Shown piece after piece: positions 1-7,162 of a stretch of DNA of 10,795 nucleotides. Location: the NCBI GenBank assembly GCA_900128585.1, contig LT642786.1, forward strand, positions 1 to 10,795, given 5' to 3'. A program made the translations under genes and the position numbers. Origin of the DNA: Stramenopiles sp. TOSAG23-3 (lineage: Eukaryota; Sar). A model generated the notes under the pieces. That model did not search any database. It saw only the letters and a program-made list of their open reading frames with translations, and was not told where the DNA came from. Position 1 is the stretch's first letter. The number at the start of each line of letters is the position of its first letter.

Positions 1-417
1 GTTTGGCCAAACAAGAATTGAATTTGTTTTGCGCGCATGAAGAATATATAATTTGAAATAAATGTAAAATGCATATATCATATTTATTTGATGATTGACA
101 ACCATCAATGAGACGAAATTACAGTATCTATTTATTTTATGATATCAAATATTAATATGTGTGTATATATATGTTGGAAACTTGAAGACTGACTTGAAGA
201 AGAAGAGAATAAAAACTCGAAATCCAGAATCTATACATAGCATAGTGTTAGATGATGTAGTATATAATATTGTATTCTATTATCCATGTTTGTATACTAG
301 ACTATTACATTTCTGCCTATATTTATTTTTTTCTGAAGCCGTTGAGTTGAAACGGTTAAATAAATATATAACAGGACACAAGAGGAGAAGAGAGAAGATG
401 ATGATGAAATAATAATC

Positions 418-535
418 AGGAGAGAAGAAGAAGAAGGAAGAAGAAGAAGGAAGAAGAAGAGGAAGAAGAAAAAAAGAAGAAAGAAAAAAAACGAAACGAA
501 AAAAAAAGCAAGAAGAAGAAAGAAAGAAGAAGGAA
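418..535 (+). repeat. Polypurine (GAA/AAG-rich) tract
   Basis: About 118 bases contain only three pyrimidines (C at 492, 497 and 509). The first 74 bases (418-491) are pure purine, mostly AAG/GAA units broken by GG and A runs. It ends abruptly in a T run (536-543). It lies 188-305 bp upstream of the ZMYND12-like start codon, with purines on that gene's sense strand. Such tracts can be simple microsatellites, nucleosome-excluding promoter elements or triplex-forming DNA. The sequence shows only the composition, not the role. Confidence 0.9.
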
Positions 536-665
536 TTTTTTTTAAATGGCATAATAATGTTGTGAAAGAAACATCGACAGACAATGATTACATTCATTCG
601 AAGTAAATTATACAAGTATCAAAAGACATTTTACGTAGGTACTGCTTTTTTAATTTAATTGCATT

Positions 666-672
666 TATAAAG
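666..672 (+). promoter_or_regulatory. TATA-like box of the ZMYND12-like gene
   Basis: TATAAAG lies 51-57 bp before the ATG at 723. This would put transcription start near 695-700 and give a leader of roughly 25 nt. A similar TTTATAAA core precedes Rpt2. A competing reading is that this lies within a short 5'UTR intron ending in TTGCAG at 706-711. Both cannot be true for the same transcript. Confidence 0.4.
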
Positions 673-722
673 AGTAAATTGTATCGTTCAAAAGATAAAC
701 CTTTGTTGCAGGATCAAAGAAG

Positions 723-1853
723 ATGGCCTCTAAAACGAGTGAGCCACAATTAGCAGAAGACTGGAACGTGCAGGCGCAAGAGGAAGGGTTCCGAATAGAG
801 CCCGTGAATATGCTGGCATGTCCCAAAGAAGTCAAACTAAGGTGTGAGATAACGGGCGCCCCAGCAACTATTCAAATGGTGACGCCATACCTGACTTTGT
901 TTTTTGGCAGTCGCCATGACGCAGAAATCGCGTGGTCAGGGATCCTGTATAAAATAGCTCCACTCCTTGGACCGATTAGGTCTAATCCACCGGTTATTGG
1001 CAGTGAAGAGGAACGCCAGAGAAGGAAATATACATTAGATGTCAGCAAACGAGCCCTTATCGATCTCACAAAAACAGAGGCTGCTAACCTATTGGCGAGG
1101 GGGCAATTTGCATTGTCCATTCCCGGCGCCCTGCAGGCAATGAAACTCACGAAGGACGTTCACGGTGACAATAGTATTGAACTGGTACCGACGTACTTGC
1201 TATTGGCAGAAGCGAACTTGGGCTTGAAAAGGTACAAATCCGCAGAAGAGTTCTTGTCTTTGGCTAATTGGAGCGTGCTGCAAAATCCCGAGTGCAGCAA
1301 TAGGATTCGTTCGCAGTTGCATCGGAATTTTGGGAAATTGTATGGTGTCCAAGGCAAACATGCAGAGGCTCTGCAGCAGTTGTCTCACGACGTTTACTAT
1401 GCGTCCTTGGAAGTAGGCCCAGAACATGTCGATACAGCCGGTGGGTATTACAACATGGCAAAGATATTCTACACGCAAAACCAGATCGAAAATGCCCTTG
1501 CCTTTTATGACAAAGTCGTTGATGTTTGGTACAAATTCTTGGCTAGTGTAAGAAATAATTCGGAGGATATTGATGTTCTTGGGGAAGCTCAAATCTCTGA
1601 AGCGCTGGATATGCTTACTAAAATTTTAAAGACGCGGGAGAAGTTTCTGGGAGACAGCCACATTGCTACTGGTGAAGCACATTATACGTTGGGTCTTTTG
1701 AATTTATTTGTGGGGGAATCTGCACCGGCGGTAGATCACATCAGCACGGCCTCTCAAATTTATGAGACACACCTTGGACCTGAGCACCCATCAACAGTAG
1801 ATGTCAACGAGGTTTTGAAACAATTGGAAGAATCTAAGTTGGGCAAGAAGTAA
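723..1853 (+). CDS. ZMYND12: ZMYND12-like axonemal TPR protein with degenerate MYND finger
   Basis: The product is 376 residues, close to animal ZMYND12 (about 365), with no visible frameshift. Residues about 31-90 align with the N-terminal MYND region and its exit helix, including the family-like GSEEERQ at 93-99. The zinc ligands are mostly gone: Cys41 and perhaps His65 remain. Residues about 117-270 carry TPR helices with family-typical strings such as SIELVPTYLLLAEA (151-164), LHRNFGKLY (199-207) and DTAGGYYNMAKIFY (237-250). Residues about 290-366 form a kinesin-light-chain-type TPR pair (LGDSH, LGPEHPST). ZMYND12 is known from animals as a flagellar protein working with TTC29 and the inner-arm dynein DNAH1, so an axonemal role is inferred. 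The start has A at -3 and G at +4. The TAA stop sits inside GTAAGT. A generic KLC-type TPR protein is the alternative, but similarity extends over most of the length. Confidence 0.82.
   Translation: MASKTSEPQLAEDWNVQAQEEGFRIEPVNMLACPKEVKLRCEITGAPATIQMVTPYLTLFFGSRHDAEIAWSGILYKIAPLLGPIRSNPPVIGSEEERQRRKYTLDVSKRALIDLTKTEAANLLARGQFALSIPGALQAMKLTKDVHGDNSIELVPTYLLLAEANLGLKRYKSAEEFLSLANWSVLQNPECSNRIRSQLHRNFGKLYGVQGKHAEALQQLSHDVYYASLEVGPEHVDTAGGYYNMAKIFYTQNQIENALAFYDKVVDVWYKFLASVRNNSEDIDVLGEAQISEALDMLTKILKTREKFLGDSHIATGEAHYTLGLLNLFVGESAPAVDHISTASQIYETHLGPEHPSTVDVNEVLKQLEESKLGKK
819..950 (+). other. Degenerate MYND-finger region of the ZMYND12-like protein
   Basis: Residues 33-76 keep the MYND-region alignment with ZMYND12 (LRCE...GAPA, a downstream Trp71, then the LLGPIRS exit helix). 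A MYND finger needs seven Cys and one His in C-x2-C pairs. Here only Cys33, Cys41 and His65 are present in or near the region. The other expected positions are Thr, Met, Phe, Leu or Ala, so two zinc ions cannot be bound in the usual way. Confidence 0.65.
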
Positions 1854-2069
1854 GTAAAGGACAAACAGTCACACTGCGAGGGTCGAAATTATTTTAAAAT
1901 GATGGCTGTTATTTACGAAGTATGTGTGTGCAAATTCTTTTTAAGAGTATTTAAAGTTTATAATAACCAGTAAAAGGTTTACTTCCTGCATGTACTGCGA
2001 TTTATGCATGTTAAAACACATAAATCTTTTTATGAGGGTTAAGTTAAGATATAATTTGTTTTTTTTTAG
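1850..2069 (+). other. Candidate 3'UTR (or terminal) intron
   Basis: GTAAGT at 1850-1855 matches the 5' splice consensus and overlaps the TAA stop (1851-1853). The spacer then has a pyrimidine run ending in AG at 2068-2069 (G then nine T then AG). Removing 220 nt would join AA to T, giving Asn and then an immediate TAA. The protein would therefore change only in its last residue. No other gene in this window needs an intron, which argues for caution. Confidence 0.3.
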
Positions 2070-2305
2070 TTAAGGATAGGAGGAGATATTGTTCTTGAAC
2101 TGACACCTTCTTTTTTCTTTAATTTTAATTATTAATAATACTATATAATATAAAATAACAGCCAATTTTTCTTGTTTTTAAGTTAAGAAAAATAAAAATT
2201 GATTGCGTGTAAAACATTTAAATTGAGATAAATTAAAAAATCTCAGAAGAATTCTTAATAATAGGGCACCTGCTTTAGTAACTTACAGTTGGCGCACCCA
2301 CACAG
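1854..2305. other. AT-rich spacer between convergent genes
   Basis: This 452-bp stretch separates the 3' ends of the ZMYND12-like gene (+) and the large gene (-), so it must hold both 3' ends. An AATAAA hexamer lies at 2191-2196 on the plus strand, about 338 nt beyond the ZMYND12-like stop. That is far for a poly(A) signal unless the candidate intron is removed, which brings it to about 120 nt. Otherwise it shows T runs and AT-rich sequence with no coding potential. Confidence 0.6.
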
Positions 2306-5300
2306 TCACCCCTCGTCTTCAGAGTACAAACGACATATTTTCATGACCTGTCTGATTTTCCTTCGCCAGCGCACTATTTCCTTTTCGTTCTCGCTTTTAA
2401 GTTCAATGTCATACCGATGAGTATCAAAATTTTTGAGCTTTTGCCCGGCAATACTTCGTTGGATAGTAAATCGGGTTGCCGGATGAGACGTGTTCCTCAA
2501 AAGAACACTGGTATGATCGATGCGGACACTACCCCTTATTTGGCCGTTCGAGCTATAATTTAGCTCGGCGTAAGGCAACACCTCGGCCAAGTGTACAGGA
2601 ACGTCGGTGGGGAGGTACAACGAAAGGACCATGCTTCGTTTCAACCAATTTTTGCGCTTAAATATACCACCCCCCCTACCTTTTTTATACAGTTCTCCCT
2701 TTGCAAGGACGCGTGCGTGGGTATGTTCGTCGGGTTCAAAGGGTATCTCGCCTTTCAGCGACTCTATAAATTCCATTGTTTTTCTTTGCCGGAGTTTCTG
2801 GATATTCTTACTATCCGCCAGCATCGCATTAACGACAACATCAGAAAATGTTTTTCGCCGCATCTTGGCATCGCACTGGACTCGCTGGCGCACACGTGCC
2901 CACAAAAATTTTCCTTTTGGTGCTATCCTGGGTTGTTTATTCGAAGTTGCATGTTCTGCCCGGAACGTGTCTGTTAAATCCCGCAACGAATCCACCCACC
3001 TGTCGAGGGTGTCAACACAGTCAGCTTGAAAGAAAAATGTTTTACGCTTACCCGACAAATAATCGGACACTGTTAATGTAAAGCATAACCAAGGCTTGAC
3101 AACGCCGACGTGATCTGTGTCGTTGGACAGCGCCTGTGCCAGTCGCTTTGGTAGCAAAGGAACAAGGCGTTCAATATCAGAGACTGAAAATAAGTATACT
3201 GGGGCGTGGAATTTGCCTTCGGTTCGACTCTTTGTGACCCGAGAGTTGTTGGTGGAAAGCCTCAACTCGAATGGGGCCATTCTGGCTTCCTCATTTTGCA
3301 CATGGAACATCAAAAATTTATCCCCGTGGTGCATTCGTGAAAGCCGCTCCGCCAACATTACCTTCGGGGCATCTTTTTGGATCTCCTTTTCTTCGCCATA
3401 AAAGATGCAGCTCGGTTCTAGATGAGAAATGAACTCGTCGAACGAAAACATTTTCGTTGCGTCTTGCTGCATCATTTTCATTACAATTTGCACAAGAATA
3501 AAAAATGTGGATTTTTTATCGGGAAACTCCCCTGACAAATGTGACAAAATTTTCATTGTTAAAATATTCTGATACGAAGACAAACTCAGCTCGTGCTTAG
3601 TGCAGAATTCCAAAACTAAAGTTTCTATGTCCGAACTAAAATGAGCGAATATTTGTTCATTTTCTCCACTTTTCAGTTTTACGACGATTGGGACAACGGG
3701 AATACCCCCCGTGACAACTGGGGTAGTGAATAGCGCCGCTACAACAGGATTAGACGCCACATGGTATATGAGCTGGACCCCACTAATGCACCTGTTGGTC
3801 CCAGCGTTTTGAGCCACAACATCAAAAGCTTTCAAAAACTGAGCTCTCGTCAAAAGTGGCACAGGGAAAACAATAAGGCTCATTTCATCAATGTGGCGGT
3901 CGGTTTTTGATTCTTCGTCCTCTTCGCAGTCAGAAAACCCTTCTTCTTCGCTTGATGCGTTCTCGTCAAATACCGGAGCATCGTCTTTTTTACTCTTCCT
4001 AGGGCCGTGATTCTCCCACGAAGACACTACAGCAGGGCTACGAACGCTTTTTCGCCCTTCAGAAAATCTTGGGGAACTTGTACCAAACCCAAAGCCTTCC
4101 GATTTTTTGCTGGAAGGCTTCGGTTTTTCAATTGGCATTTTTCGATGCCTTTCTTTGTTGAGCACCCTTGCCCCCCTGCTTTCATGCTTGTCCCAAGTCT
4201 TCGTTGGAAAGAGCTCGTCTTTCAGGCCCATCTGCGTGTGTTGGGAGCGTCGTGTGGCATTCAAATCTGGCTGGAATGTGCACTCCTCCTTAAGTTTTGC
4301 CTCTTTCTCATCATACATCTTTTTCATGCGTGCCGCCGCTTTTGACGAGTGCCAGCCCTTTGGGCGCAATGTTGTGTTCGTATGATTTTCTTCCGAGTGC
4401 AATATTGAAATTCTGCGAGCTCTGCGCGCCTCGCGAGGCAAAGACTTTGTGGTTATCGTATGACTGAGCTCCTCTGGCGGCGATCTGCTGGTACCCCTCC
4501 GCGCGCCTTTACCCGCTTTGCTGTCGCTTAGGGCAGGGGCTGGAGAGTTTGCTCTACTTACATGCCACTCGGGAGGTGGCGTTTTGTTCGGCTCTACGCT
4601 GTTCCATTTCATTTCATTGCCCATCCACAGACTATATCGTTTAGCATATACTGGGCTAGTCATTTTTAGCTGAATCCTGTATTTGGGAACGCTGGGGGAA
4701 AACACTTCAGTGTGTGTCTTCAGGTTGGGCCTGAGCGAGGCCCTGAGCATTTTTTCATTGTGCAAATTGTTTACCTGCTTATCGTCCTGGACCCTTGCTC
4801 TGGGCGCCTTTGCGGTTTTTAACTTGTTCGCTTGCAATAAACGGCGTCGAAGTGCCTCGTGCTGATCCTTGGCCAAAAATAAACAGTTTTCTGCCTCTAC
4901 GATAGAGCGATTCATTGCTTTATAGTCTGATTGCACCGTTTCCATGAAGGACTTTTCTACTTTTAGCATAGTCATGATATCTGATATTTCCTCGTCTGCG
5001 CCGATATCGTGATCGGACAAGGCCAAGAACAGACTTTTCAAATTTGCGTGAATGGTATCCAGACGCCGGGCGTGGTTGCCTTGCAGCAGTAGAGGTTTTA
5101 GTGCAAACATAAATGTGTGTGATGGATTCACACCACCGCCATGATCTGGGGACAATGGCGAAGTTAGTTTGGAAAGGTCCAACCCCCGGACTGGGAATGC
5201 AAACGGCGATGGGAAGGCCCTCGTCGGGGGCTTCACTAGTTGCATGCACTCGACAAAGTGCTGGACTTCAAAGTTTGAGCAAGTAATTATATCCACATGC

Positions 5301-7162
5301 CGGGCCCCGATCTCTTCTCCTATGTCTGAAATAACGCTACTCTCGTTTATGTTAAGCTTTCCCCCGCGTGCCACAACACTGTCCGAAAAATACCGCCCCG
5401 GGTTTAGCAATGTTCCCCGCAGTTTCTTTGCGCCATCGACCAGTTTTGCCACTATGGTGTTCTTTTCAAATATATCTTCAAACTGGCCATCGGCGATAAC
5501 CATTTCCTGCATCATGCTGTTAAAGTCAACCTCTGGGCTTGACATACCTGACTGAAAAATGGACAAAAAGACGTTTCCGCAATTGAAGAAATAATTTTTT
5601 ATTCTATAAAAGCTTTGTCCGGAATCTGCGTCTTGGGCCGAGCTCCGTGCCTGGCCTCCAGGCAATACTAGCTGAATGTACGGGGCAAAGAGCCTGTGCT
5701 TCAAAGCATTCCCAGCAAAAGATTGAAACAAAAAATCTGCTGCCGCAGAAGTTGAAAACAAAGACGACGCGTGCAGTGTATGCGCAACCAAGGCAATGCC
5801 ATCAGGCAGTTTCGACAATGTGTGAGAATTTACAAATAGCTGGTAAAACTTAATCACGTCTTGCAACAGTGTTCCGTCCGAAATAGATTCTGAGGGCACC
5901 CCCCCGCGTTTCATCCGCGTGTAAATGTGTTCTAATGGGTTTGCCCAAATACGCCGAAGGCAGGACACGTGTTCTGGGCGGAGTGCGTAGTCGGCTAACA
6001 CGTGCTTTACCCTGGCTGATATGTCCGGTACAGTTGACTTTTCCATGGATTCCGAAGGCCGTTGGTACATGGAGGAAGTGATTATAACGCATTTGACAAA
6101 TTCTGCACAGAGAACGTTGCACTTTCGTGTCCCGTTTTGATACAAGCGGTTAATGACGAAATTGCTAAACAACTTGACGTTTTGCCCTGGTATCTGCAAC
6201 AGTACGGACGCAAGAAAATGTGGAGTGTTCCTTGCCGCATACAGCAATTCGCTCTCGTGCAACGCAGCCGGGTTATTCAACGTTGCCGACAACTGGTGTT
6301 CTATGTGTTTTAAAATTTCTGTGGGGTTTAATGTTTGCTCGTTCACGTCGTAACGGTATGACCCAACGCTTGATCGAAGCTGGCTGTCCAGTTTCCAAGC
6401 CAAGTGAAGATAGTACTGCGTTTCTTTTCGCGTCCTCCACAAACGGTCCGCCGCCGCCTGTATGTCACCGGAAGTGCAGATTGGTAGCCATTTTTTATAC
6501 CGACCCTCAATTGGCCCGGTCCGTGTCCTATAACAATCGTTATACTTTACTTCCGAGTTGAAATCTTCCTGCGAAAACATGCTATTGTTTTTCAAGTACG
6601 GAACGGCTACACTTTTCGCCGGCTGGCCCCTTAAAGAGTCCATAAACGCTTGGCTTATCATTCTTATTTCAGTAGAATTTGCAGTTCTCGGTCCTGCATC
6701 GCGTTTTTCATCAGCGACGCGAGACTGGTTTGAAGGCGTGCTCGAGGGTGCATACACAGACGGCGGCTGGTCGTCGAGCAACGCGTCCTCTAATCGCTCT
6801 GGTTTAGGGTTTTGGGCTTCATCTGAGTTTAGTTGGGCAATAATTCTGTCAACCTCGTCCATGCGGATCGGTTGTACTGGAGCTTTATTGTTTGCCTGAT
6901 GAACGGCTGCGCTGACAGATTGATACGATGAGAATTGGGACGCAGAGTCCGGCAAATGTTGACGCTGCCCTCTATTGACGCGCCTCTGAAAAGCGCTCAT
7001 CTTATTGGCAACACGGTACTTTTCTTGCAACCGTGTCATTGTGTTTGCACGCAGATATTCCAAGTGGTGTAACTGTTCTCGGTGACCGCCTTCTCCTCCG
7101 TTGAGAATATGTTTGCCCTGTGAAAACGCATTTGCAGAAGTAGAACATTTAGGAACTTTCAT
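2306..7162 (-). CDS. Large RasGAP-like / beta-grasp / PH-domain scaffold protein, not named
   Basis: This is one open frame of 1618 residues. An in-frame TGA lies 21-24 nt upstream (7184-7186), so the Met at 7162 is the first possible start, with A at -3. Regions in order: 1-200 polar, probably disordered; about 285-640 helical with a RasGAP/IQGAP-like pattern; about 722-790 coiled coil; about 790-1090 basic, Ser/Pro-rich linker with ECTFQPDLN at 960-968, ending in an acidic stretch (1066-1085); about 1100-1250 with a beta-grasp-like segment (1156-1210) and helices resembling degenerate EF-hands without calcium ligands; about 1269-1400 PH-like, with RWV at 1388-1390; 1487-1612 a PH domain (KGELYKKG at the start, YDIELKS and a C-terminal helix with Trp1599). 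Inferred role: a cytoplasmic scaffold binding phosphoinositide membranes and perhaps a small GTPase. The PH assignment at the C-terminus is the firmest. Confidence 0.85.
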   Translation of the reverse strand: MKVPKCSTSANAFSQGKHILNGGEGGHREQLHHLEYLRANTMTRLQEKYRVANKMSAFQRRVNRGQRQHLPDSASQFSSYQSVSAAVHQANNKAPVQPIRMDEVDRIIAQLNSDEAQNPKPERLEDALLDDQPPSVYAPSSTPSNQSRVADEKRDAGPRTANSTEIRMISQAFMDSLRGQPAKSVAVPYLKNNSMFSQEDFNSEVKYNDCYRTRTGPIEGRYKKWLPICTSGDIQAAADRLWRTRKETQYYLHLAWKLDSQLRSSVGSYRYDVNEQTLNPTEILKHIEHQLSATLNNPAALHESELLYAARNTPHFLASVLLQIPGQNVKLFSNFVINRLYQNGTRKCNVLCAEFVKCVIITSSMYQRPSESMEKSTVPDISARVKHVLADYALRPEHVSCLRRIWANPLEHIYTRMKRGGVPSESISDGTLLQDVIKFYQLFVNSHTLSKLPDGIALVAHTLHASSLFSTSAAADFLFQSFAGNALKHRLFAPYIQLVLPGGQARSSAQDADSGQSFYRIKNYFFNCGNVFLSIFQSGMSSPEVDFNSMMQEMVIADGQFEDIFEKNTIVAKLVDGAKKLRGTLLNPGRYFSDSVVARGGKLNINESSVISDIGEEIGARHVDIITCSNFEVQHFVECMQLVKPPTRAFPSPFAFPVRGLDLSKLTSPLSPDHGGGVNPSHTFMFALKPLLLQGNHARRLDTIHANLKSLFLALSDHDIGADEEISDIMTMLKVEKSFMETVQSDYKAMNRSIVEAENCLFLAKDQHEALRRRLLQANKLKTAKAPRARVQDDKQVNNLHNEKMLRASLRPNLKTHTEVFSPSVPKYRIQLKMTSPVYAKRYSLWMGNEMKWNSVEPNKTPPPEWHVSRANSPAPALSDSKAGKGARRGTSRSPPEELSHTITTKSLPREARRARRISILHSEENHTNTTLRPKGWHSSKAAARMKKMYDEKEAKLKEECTFQPDLNATRRSQHTQMGLKDELFPTKTWDKHESRGARVLNKERHRKMPIEKPKPSSKKSEGFGFGTSSPRFSEGRKSVRSPAVVSSWENHGPRKSKKDDAPVFDENASSEEEGFSDCEEDEESKTDRHIDEMSLIVFPVPLLTRAQFLKAFDVVAQNAGTNRCISGVQLIYHVASNPVVAALFTTPVVTGGIPVVPIVVKLKSGENEQIFAHFSSDIETLVLEFCTKHELSLSSYQNILTMKILSHLSGEFPDKKSTFFILVQIVMKMMQQDATKMFSFDEFISHLEPSCIFYGEEKEIQKDAPKVMLAERLSRMHHGDKFLMFHVQNEEARMAPFELRLSTNNSRVTKSRTEGKFHAPVYLFSVSDIERLVPLLPKRLAQALSNDTDHVGVVKPWLCFTLTVSDYLSGKRKTFFFQADCVDTLDRWVDSLRDLTDTFRAEHATSNKQPRIAPKGKFLWARVRQRVQCDAKMRRKTFSDVVVNAMLADSKNIQKLRQRKTMEFIESLKGEIPFEPDEHTHARVLAKGELYKKGRGGGIFKRKNWLKRSMVLSLYLPTDVPVHLAEVLPYAELNYSSNGQIRGSVRIDHTSVLLRNTSHPATRFTIQRSIAGQKLKNFDTHRYDIELKSENEKEIVRWRRKIRQVMKICRLYSEDEG
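2327..2704 (-). other. C-terminal PH domain of the large protein
   Basis: Residues about 1487-1612. It begins KGELYKKGRGGG, followed by KRKNWLKR, the basic beta1-beta2 loop typical of phosphoinositide-binding PH domains. Then come YAELNYSS, GSVRID, RFTIQ and YDIELKSENEKEI, and a C-terminal helix with Trp1599. A basic K-x-n-K/R-x-R pattern is present, so lipid binding is plausible. Confidence 0.75.
2963..3358 (-). other. PH-like domain 1 of the large protein
   Basis: Residues about 1269-1400 run as alternating strands: GDKFLMF, PFELRLS, an inserted loop, VYLFSVSDIERLV, LCFTLTV and KTFFFQA. They end in a helix with DRWVDSLRDL, where the Trp is the near-invariant PH-helix tryptophan. The long loop between strands makes it a divergent member. 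Confidence 0.6.
3533..3697 (-). other. Beta-grasp-like (ubiquitin-like) segment of the large protein
   Basis: Residues about 1156-1210 show V-x-L-x-x-G, a second strand (EQIFAHFS) and then SD-x-E-x-L-x-x-x-F-x-x-x-H-x-L-x helix and loop spacing. This resembles a short beta-grasp-like motif often seen in protist and ciliary proteins (V-x-L-G-x-G-...-I-x-x-x-x-G-D-x-x-x-x-L-A-x-x-F). It lies about 190 residues after an ECTFxPxLN motif (960-968), a pairing I associate with cytoskeletal or basal-body proteins of protists. The assignment is by pattern only. Confidence 0.4.
4793..4999 (-). other. Coiled-coil segment of the large protein
   Basis: Residues about 722-790 are Glu/Lys/Leu-rich, lack proline until the end and show heptad-like spacing of Met, Leu, Val and Ala. 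This is the position where IQGAP proteins have helical sequence after the GAP domain. It probably mediates self-association. Confidence 0.55.
5183..6310 (-). other. RasGAP/IQGAP-like helical region of the large protein
   Basis: Residues about 285-660. The pattern follows the IQGAP subfamily of RasGAP domains. It opens with LLYAARNTPHFLASVLLQIP and then NRLYQNGTRK, as in the N-terminal helices of IQGAP-type GAPs. Next come KLPDGIALVAHTL (451-463, compare IQGAP KIPYGMRFIAKVL) and a helix ending NALKHRLFAP (485-494, compare the family's LRF..PA motif). The late segment HVDIITCSNFEVQHF (622-636) sits where IQGAPs have YIS..E....H. This is remote homology judged by eye. The arginine-finger loop is not recognisable. 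Confidence 0.5.

Larger units (their letters stand above)
1..722. other. AT-rich intergenic region upstream of the ZMYND12-like gene
   Basis: No convincing gene is visible. The DNA is strongly AT-rich, with short (AT)n runs near 163-172 and a long purine-rich tract at about 418-535. Reading frames across the tract translate to low-complexity Lys/Arg/Glu on one strand or Phe/Ser/Leu on the other, so they are composition artefacts. The last 60 bases hold a TATA-like box and a possible splice acceptor just before the start codon. I see no tRNA- or rRNA-like sequence. Confidence 0.7.

Noticed and set aside
88-108. TTGATG...CATCAA inverted repeat
   Set aside because: Six-base arms with a nine-base loop in AT-rich DNA are expected by chance.
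163-172. Short (AT)n runs here and near 7461, 7600 and 9440
   Set aside because: Each is only about 8-12 bases and is expected in such AT-rich spacers; not annotated as repeats or origins.
161-412. 83-residue reading frame on the plus strand
   Set aside because: It begins at a GTG, lies in AT-rich spacer and shows no domain, and its end is low-complexity from the purine-rich area.
280-615. Phe/Ser/Leu-rich reading frames on the minus strand
   Set aside because: They translate the complement of the polypurine tract; the apparent hydrophobic segments are a composition artefact, not membrane helices.
4007-4385. Plus-strand frames of 92-112 residues inside the large gene
   Set aside because: They overlap a well-supported long minus-strand frame and show no family pattern; they are antisense shadows.
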